From: Alphaproteobacteria bacterium | GTDB taxonomy: Bacteria > Pseudomonadota > Alphaproteobacteria > Rhizobiales > Hyphomicrobiaceae | Reading direction: 5' to 3' | Length of the DNA stretch: 8,220 bases | NCBI GenBank assembly: GCA_022600335.1 | Contig: JAHZKN010000288.1 | Span: 1-8,220 of the forward strand | In this document: positions 1 through 8,220 of the stretch, piece by piece | How the letters are laid out: each line of letters begins with the position of its first letter | Position numbering within the stretch: the first letter of the stretch is position 1 | Notes under the pieces: generated by a model | Database searches by the model: none | The model's input: the letters and a program-made list of their open reading frames with translations, nothing else | What the model was told of the DNA's origin: nothing | Translations under genes and position numbers: made by a program

Positions 1-109
1 CCAATGTTTTTTGGTCGCATCGCGAAGTGAGAGAATTGCTGTTCGGGAGACTTTCCCGGGTCATCGGAATGGAATTGCAGAACAGTAACACTTGGTAAGA
101 AACCGTGAT

Positions 110-138
110 TTGTCGCCGTCCATATGCGCAGGTATCGT
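110..138 (+). promoter_or_regulatory. Weak sigma-70-type promoter candidate for lpxC
   Basis: TTGTCG at 110-115 and TATCGT at 133-138 are separated by exactly 17 bases. Each hexamer matches the housekeeping consensus at only four of six positions, and other weak pairs can be drawn in the same stretch. It sits in the only sizeable gap before lpxC, which is why I list it. A start of transcription near 145 would be compatible with translation from either 203 or 320. This is pattern matching only. Confidence 0.25.
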
Positions 139-304
139 TTGATTATTCGAGACCGTGTTCGAAAAGCCTCAGATGGTTTCCTTGCTCCCGAGGGGGGCGG
201 CAATGAAGCCGAAACTGAACAAAACGATCGAGGCTTTGATCAGCGGTTATGGGGGTGGCACTTCGAAGATCTTGCTTGATCTCGGAGTTGGCCATTTAGG
301 GATC

Positions 305-310
305 GAGGGA
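305..310 (+). promoter_or_regulatory. Ribosome binding site supporting the LpxC start at 320
   Basis: GAGGGA at 305-310 lies nine bases before the ATG at 320, where the reading frame begins to look like LpxC. A competing site, GAGGGG at 190-195, lies seven bases before the in-frame ATG at 203 and would add 39 residues. Homology favours 320; the Shine-Dalgarno evidence alone does not decide between them. Confidence 0.5.
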
Positions 311-319
311 CGGCGCAAC

Positions 320-1273
320 ATGTCGAATCGCTTTATCGGCGCGCGACAGACCACCATAGCTCATGAGATCGAGCTGAGGGGTACGGGGGTACATAGCGGA
401 GCTCCAGTTTCGGTAAGTTTGCATCCAGCAGACGCCGACACTGGGCTTCGTTTTCATGTCACCAAACGCGGAGCCATCATTGCCGACATTCCGGCCTCAG
501 TTGCTCAGGTGAAAAACCTGACACTGTGCACGGTCATTGGGGATGATGCTGGCGTTACGGTATCAACCGTTGAGCATCTGCTGGCGGCGCTTCGCGGACT
601 AGCCGTCGATAACTGCATTATCGAAATCGATAGCAAAGAAGTGCCGATCATGGATGGCAGTTCTGCAGCTTTCGTTGAGGCGATTGACGAGGTTGGCTTG
701 CGCCAGCTCGATGCGCCAAGAAAATTCATCAAGGTTCTGAAACCGATCCGCGTTCAAGAGGGCGATTGCTGGGGTGAGTTGTCACCGCATTCAGGCTTCC
801 ATCTTGATGTTGAGATCGATTTTCCCTGCGAAGTAATCGGCAAGCAGCGGCTCGCCTTCGAGATGAGCCCGGCGGTATTCCGCCATGAAATCTCACGGGC
901 CCGTACGTTTGGCTTTATGAGTGATGTTGAGCGGCTTTGGAAAGCTGGCCTCGCGCTTGGTGCCAACCTCACGAATACGGTCGCTATTGGCGACGATAAG
1001 GTGATGAATCGCGAAGGTCTGCGCGATCCGCTCGAGTTCGTCCGCCATAAGATGTTAGATGCCGTGGGTGATTTATGCTTAGCCGGCCAGCCGCTTCTCG
1101 GTGCATTCCGTTCTGTTCGCGGTGGTCATAAGCTGAATTCGCTAGTGCTGCAGGCCCTGCTGGCCGATAGCTCAGCCTGGACCGTGGTTCAAGCGCCACG
1201 TGTTCGCGATGTATCAATCGCCGCACAGCGTGCGTTTGAGGCGGAGCCAGCTGCTTTGGTCGCTGGCGAATAA
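320..1273 (+). CDS. lpxC: UDP-3-O-acyl-N-acetylglucosamine deacetylase LpxC
   Basis: LpxC is a cytosolic zinc amidase that removes the acetyl group from UDP-3-O-acyl-GlcNAc, the committed step of lipid A synthesis. From the ATG at 320 the product is 317 residues, close to the roughly 305 of E. coli LpxC. The family landmarks are visible: TGVHSG at 22-27; the EHLLAAL motif at 85-91 with Glu85 (general base) and zinc ligand His86; the MDGSS motif at 111-115; ARTFGF at 194-199; the HKMLD motif with zinc ligands His243 and Asp247; and the catalytic His270 in GGHKLN. The frame stays open upstream to a GTG at 155, and an ATG at 203 also has a good ribosome binding site. I chose 320 because the extra residues are not part of the known two-domain fold. 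bamD lies 346 bp downstream on the same strand. LpxC is often controlled by proteolysis; nothing in this sequence tests that. Confidence 0.96.
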   Translation: MSNRFIGARQTTIAHEIELRGTGVHSGAPVSVSLHPADADTGLRFHVTKRGAIIADIPASVAQVKNLTLCTVIGDDAGVTVSTVEHLLAALRGLAVDNCIIEIDSKEVPIMDGSSAAFVEAIDEVGLRQLDAPRKFIKVLKPIRVQEGDCWGELSPHSGFHLDVEIDFPCEVIGKQRLAFEMSPAVFRHEISRARTFGFMSDVERLWKAGLALGANLTNTVAIGDDKVMNREGLRDPLEFVRHKMLDAVGDLCLAGQPLLGAFRSVRGGHKLNSLVLQALLADSSAWTVVQAPRVRDVSIAAQRAFEAEPAALVAGE

Positions 1274-1619
1274 CAGCACCTGAAAACGGCTTATTTTTCA
1301 CTGACTTGGGAAATGCTTTCGCCTGTGTTTGGGCTTGAGTGGCTGCCGTATTGAGCTGGCCACCGCTGATTGCGATCGATTTGCAAGGCATGGGATGTGG
1401 TCCGAGAGACCGATCGAGCGTCGGCTTCAAGAGCCGCATAACAACCACAATCCGTGATTAACTATCGGACGGGATGGGAGAATTTGCTTTTTCGCTCGAA
1501 CTGACGCCTGCGGGTGTTTAGACTGGCGAGATGAGTCTCGATCGCTAAGTCGCCACCGGTGAGCGGCGTGGCGTGACGGTTAGGGCTTCAGGCAATACAA
1601 AATAACAATAGGCGTTGGG
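1274..1619. other. Intergenic region between lpxC and bamD
   Basis: This 346-bp stretch contains no ORF I would defend; the minus-strand frame crossing it (984-1448) mostly lies opposite lpxC and is a shadow. Small stems are present: TGAAAA at 1281-1286 with TTTTCA at 1295-1300, just after lpxC; CGGCT at 1422-1426 with AGCCG at 1432-1436; and CGAGA at 1527-1531 with TCTCG at 1536-1540. None has a clean T-run, so no intrinsic terminator is called. A weak promoter candidate lies at the right end. I see no tRNA, riboswitch or repeat family member. Confidence 0.55.
1573..1601 (+). promoter_or_regulatory. Weak promoter candidate for bamD
   Basis: GTGACG at 1573-1578 and TACAAA at 1596-1601 are 17 bases apart, each matching the sigma-70 consensus at four of six positions. 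Transcription would begin near 1608, leaving a leader of only about a dozen bases before the bamD ATG at 1620. No strong Shine-Dalgarno precedes that ATG, so a nearly leaderless mRNA would at least be consistent. The 346-bp gap after lpxC makes a separate promoter reasonable, but the match is weak. Confidence 0.27.
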
Positions 1620-2495
1620 ATGGCCGGGGGTTGTTCAACAGAGAAGCGGAACACGGCGTTAGGTGTGCGTCCAATGGCGGTTGCCTTTGCAGCCTTCATG
1701 GTCACGGCTTGCGCGTCCTCTGACATCAAGACAACGCTCAATCCAGACCCTCCGGAAAAGATCTACGCATCTGCGGACGCGCTGATGACGCAAGGTAAGT
1801 TTGAAGAAGCGGCGAAAAAATTCGAGGATTTAGATCGCTCGCATCCTTATGCGCCGGAAGCACGCCGCTCCATGGTGTTGGCAGCCTACAGCTACTACAA
1901 AGCTGGTAAGTTGCCTGAGGCGGTGGTGGCCGCCGAGCGCTATACGACAATGCATCCCGGCACAAAAGATGCACCCCTTGCGCACCACATCATTGCGTCT
2001 TCTTATTTCGATGAGATGAAGAAACCCAATCGGGATCAATCATCGACCCTCAAGGCGGTTCGGGAACTCAAGAAGCTGCGCTCGCTCTATCCTGAAAGCA
2101 AGTACGCCAAGATTGCAGAAAACCGCCTTCGCCTTGCTGAAGATACGCTGGCGGCCTCCGAAATGGAGGTTGGCCGCTATTACATGAAGCGCAACAACCA
2201 TGTCGGTGCCATCAATCGCTTTAGGACCGTGGTCTCAAAATATCAAACCACCGCACACGTCGAAGAAGCTCTGATGCGCTTGACGGAAAGCTATATGGCG
2301 CTGGGTGTCGTCAATGAAGCCCAAACTGCCGCCGCGGTGCTGGGGCACAACTTCCCCCAGTCGCCTTGGTATAAAGACGCCTATGCGCTGCTGCAGTCCG
2401 GTGGTTTGGCCCCGCGCGAAGACGGCGGCTCGTGGATTTCAAAGACCTGGAAGTCATTGCCCAGCTTCTCGCTGGGTGGCCCCAAGAAAGGTTGA
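1620..2495 (+). CDS. bamD: Outer membrane assembly lipoprotein BamD
   Basis: BamD (formerly YfiO/ComL) is a periplasmic TPR lipoprotein anchored in the outer membrane. It works with BamA in folding and inserting beta-barrel proteins. The 291-residue product starts with a lipoprotein signal: basic residues at 9-17, a hydrophobic stretch at 20-29, and the lipobox VTAC with Cys31 as the predicted lipidated residue. TPR-type helices follow: about 45-80 (GKFEEAAKKFEDL), 82-115 (AGKLPEAVVAAERY), a middle block with the family-typical NRDQ at 137-140, then 180-210 and 214-245. The tail is Gly/Ser/Lys-rich. The ATG at 1620 has only a weak ribosome binding site. GTG at codon 16 and ATG at codon 19 are alternatives, but they would leave a very short or uncharged signal peptide. 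An in-frame TAG at 1581-1583 excludes a longer protein. Position between lpxC and ligA matches the alphaproteobacterial order. Confidence 0.94.
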   Translation: MAGGCSTEKRNTALGVRPMAVAFAAFMVTACASSDIKTTLNPDPPEKIYASADALMTQGKFEEAAKKFEDLDRSHPYAPEARRSMVLAAYSYYKAGKLPEAVVAAERYTTMHPGTKDAPLAHHIIASSYFDEMKKPNRDQSSTLKAVRELKKLRSLYPESKYAKIAENRLRLAEDTLAASEMEVGRYYMKRNNHVGAINRFRTVVSKYQTTAHVEEALMRLTESYMALGVVNEAQTAAAVLGHNFPQSPWYKDAYALLQSGGLAPREDGGSWISKTWKSLPSFSLGGPKKG

Positions 2496-4915
<2,420 letters not shown>

Positions 4916-4923
4916 TGCGGCGC

Positions 4924-4999
4924 AGAATTGATTTGGTTTGAAGTGGCCGAGACAAAGAAGGAAAAGTAATGCCGCTATTGAGAATTGATTTGATTGAAG
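4924..4999 (+). repeat. Short near-direct repeat flanking the tautomerase start
   Basis: AGAATTGATTTG occurs at 4924-4935 and again at 4981-4992. The match continues with one base inserted (GTTTGAAG versus ATTGAAG), giving about 19 aligned bases. The second copy lies in codons 5-8 and just beyond of the tautomerase gene; the first is in the leader, before the ribosome binding site. It may be a small duplication left by rearrangement next to the palindromic element, or coincidence. Confidence 0.5.
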
Positions 5000-5358
5000 G
5001 GCGCGATGACGCGGAGTTGAAAACGCTTTTGGATGCCCTACACCGGGCCATGGTCGCGGCCTTTCAGGTGCCTGAACGCGATCGCTATCAAATTGTGCAC
5101 GAACACGCGCCAAGCCGGATGATTGTTGAAGACACAGGCCTTGGCATTGAGCGCACGGAAAAAGTCGTGTTCCTACAGGTCACGTCGCGGCCGCGCGGGG
5201 TTGAGAAAAAGAAGGAATTTTATCGTCTCATTTGCGAAGAGCTTAAAAAATCGTGCGGTATCAAGAGTTCAGATGTTGTGATTTCACTTATTGAAAACAC
5301 AGACGAAGATTGGTCATTCGGTCTTGGGCGCGCTCAGTTTTTGACTGGAGAGCTTTAG
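4969..5358 (+). CDS. Tautomerase-superfamily protein, malonate semialdehyde decarboxylase-like
   Basis: The 129-residue product begins Met-Pro, so removal of Met exposes the N-terminal proline that is catalytic in the 4-oxalocrotonate tautomerase superfamily. Length and sequence fit the longer, two-unit branch (Tautomerase_2). Numbering from that proline, it keeps the residues known for malonate semialdehyde decarboxylase (MSAD) of Pseudomonas pavonaceae: Pro1, Asp37 (in DRY), Arg73 and Arg75 (SRPR). It also keeps the hydrophobic wall Trp114, Phe116, Phe123 and Leu128 in the DWSFGLGRAQF region. The stretches LLRIDLIEGR, VEDTGLG and FLTGEL also resemble MSAD. MSAD converts malonate semialdehyde to acetaldehyde and CO2, the last step of 1,3-dichloropropene breakdown, but most genomic homologues have no known substrate and no such pathway genes are nearby. 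The start has a good ribosome binding site, AAGGA at 4958-4962, six bases before the ATG. The gene probably depends on ligA read-through or on its own promoter past the repeat. Confidence 0.9.
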   Translation: MPLLRIDLIEGRDDAELKTLLDALHRAMVAAFQVPERDRYQIVHEHAPSRMIVEDTGLGIERTEKVVFLQVTSRPRGVEKKKEFYRLICEELKKSCGIKSSDVVISLIENTDEDWSFGLGRAQFLTGEL

Positions 5359-5390
5359 CGCTCTGGAGAAAGTGGCCTGAGACGTTGGTG

Positions 5391-5419
5391 GGCGCGCCAT
5401 TGGCTTTTAAGGGCGTGCC
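5391..5419. repeat. GC-rich inverted repeat between convergent genes
   Basis: GGCGCGCC (5391-5398) and GGCGTGCC (5412-5419) form an eight-base stem, with one G:U pair in the + strand RNA, around a 13-base loop. It ends directly against the stop of the minus-strand aminopeptidase gene, in the 61-bp gap between two convergent genes, where a shared terminator would be expected. No T-run follows on either strand, so it is not a classical intrinsic terminator. Its role is a guess. Confidence 0.4.
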
Positions 5420-7234
5420 TCACAACGGTTTTGTCTCCTCAGTGAGCCACCGCCGCGCTTCGCCAGGAACGCGATCTGTGAGACGGTCAAGAACCGTTTT
5501 ATGATAGGCGTTGATCCAGTTGGCTTCGTCTGCAGACAACAAACTTTGGTCAATCAGTCGCCGATCAAAGGGCACCAGGGTTAGCGATTCAAACGACATC
5601 ATGGGACGCTCACCACCCTTTGGAATGCGTGCGTCTTTGACCAACACCAAATTTTCAATGCGAATCCCGTAGGCCCCTTCTTTGTAATATCCGGGTTCAT
5701 TCGAGAGGATCATGCCGGGCTCCAGCGCCACCATTCCGGCACGGGAAATGGATTGCGGACCTTCATGCACGGAGAGATAGCTGCCGATGCCATGGCCGGT
5801 GCCGTGGTCATAATCGAGGCCATGCTGCCACAGTGCGCGGCGCGCAAAGGGATCTAGGTCAACGCCACGTGTCCCCTTTGGGAATTGGGTACGGGCAATA
5901 GCAATATGGCCTTTGAGAACCAACGTGTAGTGGGTGCGCATGTCGGGGCTTGGACGGCCTATCGCAACCGTGCGGGTTACATCGGTTGTGCCGTCGATGT
6001 ATTGTGCGCCGGAATCGACGAGCAGCAGTTCGCCACGTTTGAGCTTGCGGTTAGACGCGGCACTGACACGGTAGTGAACAATGGCACCGTTGGGGCCACT
6101 GCCTGAAATAGTATCAAAAGAAATTTCCTTCAGAGCCTTTGTTTCTGCGCGGCAGGCTTCCAACTTTTTAACAACAGTGATTTCATCGATTTCCGTTTTG
6201 CCAGCTTCAGCGTCGAGCCAGGCAAGAAATTGCACGAGAGCTGCGCCATCGCGGAGATGCGCGTTGCGACTGCCGCGAATTTCTGCAGTGTTTTTGATGG
6301 CTTTGAGGGGCAGGCAAGGATCGCGTCCCGACACATAGTTTTTGCGTGCGCCAAGTGTCCTGGCAAACCAATATGCAGCACTTGTTGTGTCAATGCGAGC
6401 GACTTTGTTTTTTTGTTTGCATGCACGAAGTCGGTCGCGCAGTCGCTCGGGAGGTTGGACCTTAACAAGTGCTTTGAGGTGCGTCTTGCTCTCAGTGGTC
6501 AACTTATCGGCTGTGATGAACAATTCTGGTTTGTTGGTTGCCGGTAAAATTACGAAGGCGAGTGGCACAGGCGTGTGCGGGATATCCCCGCCACGAATAT
6601 TCAGCAGCCAGGCGATGGAGTCGGGTTGGGTGAGGACGGCGTAATCTGCACCGCTGTCCTTGAGAGTGGCCTGTACACGGGCAATCTTATCTTCGGCAGG
6701 CTCGCCGGCATATTTCAGTGGTTGAACTGTAATGGGCTGTGCCGCATCGACCGGTCTGTCTATGCCCCACACCTGATCGACAAGATTGCGCGCCAACGGT
6801 TTCATCCTGATGCTTGCTGCCGCTAGCTCGCGATTCATGCGTTCAAAGTCCGATATGGTGACCAGCCATGGGTCAAAGCCAACTGTGGCGCCGGCTTTCA
6901 GTGTGTCTGTGAGCCATGGCACAAGCTTGCTGCGTGCTAGCCCCGGAGCGTCGAAAAGACTGGCGTCAGTCTCGAGCCCGACCTGCACCGTGTAGCGTCC
7001 GTCGACAAAGACGGCAGCTTTCCGAGTTGTGATTACGGCTGCACCCGCGCTACCAGAAAATCCCGTCAGCCATTTCAATCGTTCGGAGCGCGCGGCCACG
7101 TACTCGCCCTGATGGGCATCAGCACGCGGCACGAGATAAGCATCAACGTTTGCTGCCCGCATGACGCGGCGCAGGTCCGTCAATTTATCTTTGGCTGCCG
7201 TTGGGTCAGCGGGTTGCTCAAAGGTTTGGTACAT
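5420..7234 (-). CDS. pepP: Aminopeptidase P family protein (M24B, long XPNPEP1-type)
   Basis: This cytosolic metallopeptidase is expected to remove an N-terminal residue that precedes proline. The 604-residue form matches the three-domain architecture of eukaryotic cytosolic aminopeptidase P rather than the roughly 440-residue E. coli PepP. Domains in order: a creatinase-type N domain (about 15-150), a second creatinase-like domain (about 160-315), the pita-bread M24 catalytic domain (about 325-540) and the M24 C-terminal extension (about 545-590, with NWINAYH). All five dinuclear metal ligands are present: Asp407 (VDSGA), Asp418 (TTDVTRT), His481 (GTGHGIG), Glu513 (SNEPGYY) and Glu527 (RIENL). 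The active-site histidines are His387 (VHYRV) and His490 (SVHEG). These align with the human XPNPEP1 ligands at constant offsets. I chose the ATG at 7234, 23 bp after the prmA stop; an in-frame ATG at 7300 would overlap prmA by 43 bp and add 22 Ser/Pro-rich residues. Probably cotranscribed with prmA. The symbol is by family and does not imply orthology to E. coli pepP. Confidence 0.93.
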   Translation of the reverse strand: MYQTFEQPADPTAAKDKLTDLRRVMRAANVDAYLVPRADAHQGEYVAARSERLKWLTGFSGSAGAAVITTRKAAVFVDGRYTVQVGLETDASLFDAPGLARSKLVPWLTDTLKAGATVGFDPWLVTISDFERMNRELAAASIRMKPLARNLVDQVWGIDRPVDAAQPITVQPLKYAGEPAEDKIARVQATLKDSGADYAVLTQPDSIAWLLNIRGGDIPHTPVPLAFVILPATNKPELFITADKLTTESKTHLKALVKVQPPERLRDRLRACKQKNKVARIDTTSAAYWFARTLGARKNYVSGRDPCLPLKAIKNTAEIRGSRNAHLRDGAALVQFLAWLDAEAGKTEIDEITVVKKLEACRAETKALKEISFDTISGSGPNGAIVHYRVSAASNRKLKRGELLLVDSGAQYIDGTTDVTRTVAIGRPSPDMRTHYTLVLKGHIAIARTQFPKGTRGVDLDPFARRALWQHGLDYDHGTGHGIGSYLSVHEGPQSISRAGMVALEPGMILSNEPGYYKEGAYGIRIENLVLVKDARIPKGGERPMMSFESLTLVPFDRRLIDQSLLSADEANWINAYHKTVLDRLTDRVPGEARRWLTEETKPL

Positions 7235-7257
7235 CGTCTCTGCGTGCTTTCTGGGTC

Positions 7258-8187
7258 CTAAAGACCTGTTGCCCGGCGGAGAAGATTTAGAGTGGTCCAA
7301 CCGTCCATGTCCACCTTAGAGGAAACCTGAAAGCCGTGTGCACAGTAGTGCGCTTGGATTTGTGGGCTCTGCTGCGTGAGGATACCGGATAAAATGAGTG
7401 TACCGCCGACTGTCGTCGCTTGGGCAATATCCCCAGCCAACTGAATCAGGGGTCGTGCCAAAATATTGGCGACCACAAGATCAAATGGCAAGCGCTGGCG
7501 TAGCGTTGGATGGTGTAGCCCATTAGCGGTGATCGCGCGTACGTGGCGCTGCATGCCGTTGCGGCGAATATTGTCGCGCGCCACCACGACCGATTGGGCA
7601 TCAAGATCTGTTGCAGTGATGCGGGCTGCAGGCGCGGCGCGGGCAAGTGCAATCGACAGCACAGCAGATCCGCAGCCAAGATCAAGCGCGTTGCGTATGG
7701 TGGTTCGACGTGTTGTCTGGTCGAGAGCAAGCAAACAGCCATACGTGGTTGCGTGATGGGCGGTGCCAAAAGCTTCTCCGGCATCAATCAGAATGCTGCC
7801 CGGCCCACGTGCAATGCGGTGGCGATCATGGCTGCCATAGATCGTAAAACGGCCAGAGCGAACTGGTGGTAGGGCGGCTTGTGACAAGGCGACCCAGTTT
7901 CGGTCGGGCACCGGCTCAAGACGAAGCGGTGGTGTGGGTGTCCCGAGGCAGTCACGCATATTGCGTAGCAGCTTGTCTGCATCTTCCATGTCTTGAAAGT
8001 ATGCCTCGATCCGCCACAGCTTGTTGGTGATCGAACCGTTGACGTCATCGGTACTGTCTGATGGATCCGCGACCTCAAACACGGTCAGTGCGTCGGGTGT
8101 TGGTTGCAGCAGCTCTTGCAGGTGACCAGCAGCACGGTGCGCAGCATCTCGTGCGCCAAGTTCAATGACAATTTTGTGCTGGGTCAT
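7258..8187 (-). CDS. prmA: Ribosomal protein L11 methyltransferase PrmA
   Basis: PrmA uses S-adenosylmethionine to methylate ribosomal protein L11 at several amino groups. From the ATG at 8187 the product is 309 residues, the usual size. The N-terminal third (about 1-90) is the substrate-recognition domain, followed by the linker with NWVALSQAALPPVR (97-110). The Rossmann methyltransferase domain contains the PrmA signature GEAFGTAHHATT (137-148), the SAM-binding motif I LDLGCGSAVLSIA (168-180), the acidic end of strand 2 (TDLDA, 193-197) and the active-site NIL motif in VVANILARPL (238-247). The signature has Ala where many homologues have Gly (GTAHH for GTGHH), which as I recall occurs in alphaproteobacterial PrmA. 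A TTG at 8193 is also in frame but adds only two residues, and a stop lies at 8200-8202, so the gene is complete. The ribosome binding site is weak. The downstream aminopeptidase P gene follows at 23 bp. Confidence 0.95.
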   Translation of the reverse strand: MTQHKIVIELGARDAAHRAAGHLQELLQPTPDALTVFEVADPSDSTDDVNGSITNKLWRIEAYFQDMEDADKLLRNMRDCLGTPTPPLRLEPVPDRNWVALSQAALPPVRSGRFTIYGSHDRHRIARGPGSILIDAGEAFGTAHHATTYGCLLALDQTTRRTTIRNALDLGCGSAVLSIALARAAPAARITATDLDAQSVVVARDNIRRNGMQRHVRAITANGLHHPTLRQRLPFDLVVANILARPLIQLAGDIAQATTVGGTLILSGILTQQSPQIQAHYCAHGFQVSSKVDMDGWTTLNLLRRATGL

Positions 8188-8220
8188 TTGCAACCAAGAT
8201 CAGGCAAGGACGAGGTGAAG

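Larger units (their letters stand above)
1..319. other. Non-coding region upstream of lpxC
   Basis: No gene can be supported here. All three + frames entering from the left edge close early (the first stops are at 28-30 and 86-88, and the third frame ends by about position 100). None of these tails resembles the end of FtsZ, the usual neighbour of lpxC in alphaproteobacteria, so I cannot name the upstream gene. A short GC hairpin (CGGGA at 44-48, TCCCG at 54-58) lacks a following T-run and is not a convincing terminator. From 155 onward the region is open in the lpxC frame, with a GTG at 155 and ATGs at 173 and 203, so part of it could be translated as an LpxC N-terminal extension. Confidence 0.6.

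Noticed and set aside
41..60. Hairpin CGGGA/TCCCG as a terminator of the upstream gene
   Set aside because: The stem is only five bases with a short loop, and no T-run follows, so it does not meet the form of an intrinsic terminator.
137..148. Ala in place of Gly in the PrmA signature (GTAHH), protein residues 137-148, considered a defect
   Set aside because: As I recall, the same form occurs in other alphaproteobacterial PrmA proteins, and all other motifs are intact, so it is not evidence of lost function.
1381..1440. Small stems near 1381-1440 considered as an RNA gene or riboswitch
   Set aside because: The stems are five bases or fewer, and there is no conserved core of any riboswitch or small RNA family that I recognise.
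984..1448. 154-codon minus-strand frame covering the lpxC end and the following gap
   Set aside because: More than half lies opposite lpxC, the product is low in recognisable structure, and there is no good start site. I consider it spurious.

Overview
The window is a chromosomal housekeeping segment from an alphaproteobacterium. The evidence is the order lpxC, bamD, ligA, the alphaproteobacterial style of the PrmA and 604-residue aminopeptidase P proteins, and a decayed copy of the palindromic intergenic element family (RIME-like) common in Rhizobiales/Hyphomicrobiales. I infer Hyphomicrobiales or a close relative; the genus cannot be read from this sequence. No mobile gene, CRISPR array, RNA gene, phage gene or defence system was found, and I see no undescribed multi-gene system.

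Layout on the + strand. Positions 1-319 hold no supportable gene (the upstream neighbour would normally be ftsZ, outside the window). lpxC (320-1273) encodes the committed enzyme of lipid A synthesis; its start is debatable, because an in-frame ATG at 203 also has a good Shine-Dalgarno. A 346-bp gap with a weak promoter candidate leads to bamD (1620-2495), the lipoprotein of the outer-membrane BAM complex. A 199-bp gap follows, where most relatives carry recN, then ligA (2695-4821), the NAD-dependent DNA ligase. The ligA stop codon lies inside the RIME-like element (4811-4915). Next is a small tautomerase-superfamily gene (4969-5358) that keeps every key residue I know for malonate semialdehyde decarboxylase (MSAD).

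Layout on the - strand. prmA (8187-7258), the ribosomal protein L11 methyltransferase, is followed 23 bp later by a long, XPNPEP1-type aminopeptidase P gene (7234-5420), probably one operon. It converges on the tautomerase gene across a 61-bp gap containing a GC-rich inverted repeat.

Together these genes serve envelope biogenesis (LpxC, BamD), DNA replication and repair (LigA), ribosome modification (PrmA), and peptide and small-acid turnover (aminopeptidase P, MSAD-like enzyme). The points most worth a second look are the ligA stop codon inside the repeat, the MSAD-like enzyme, the missing recN and the uncertain LpxC N-terminus.
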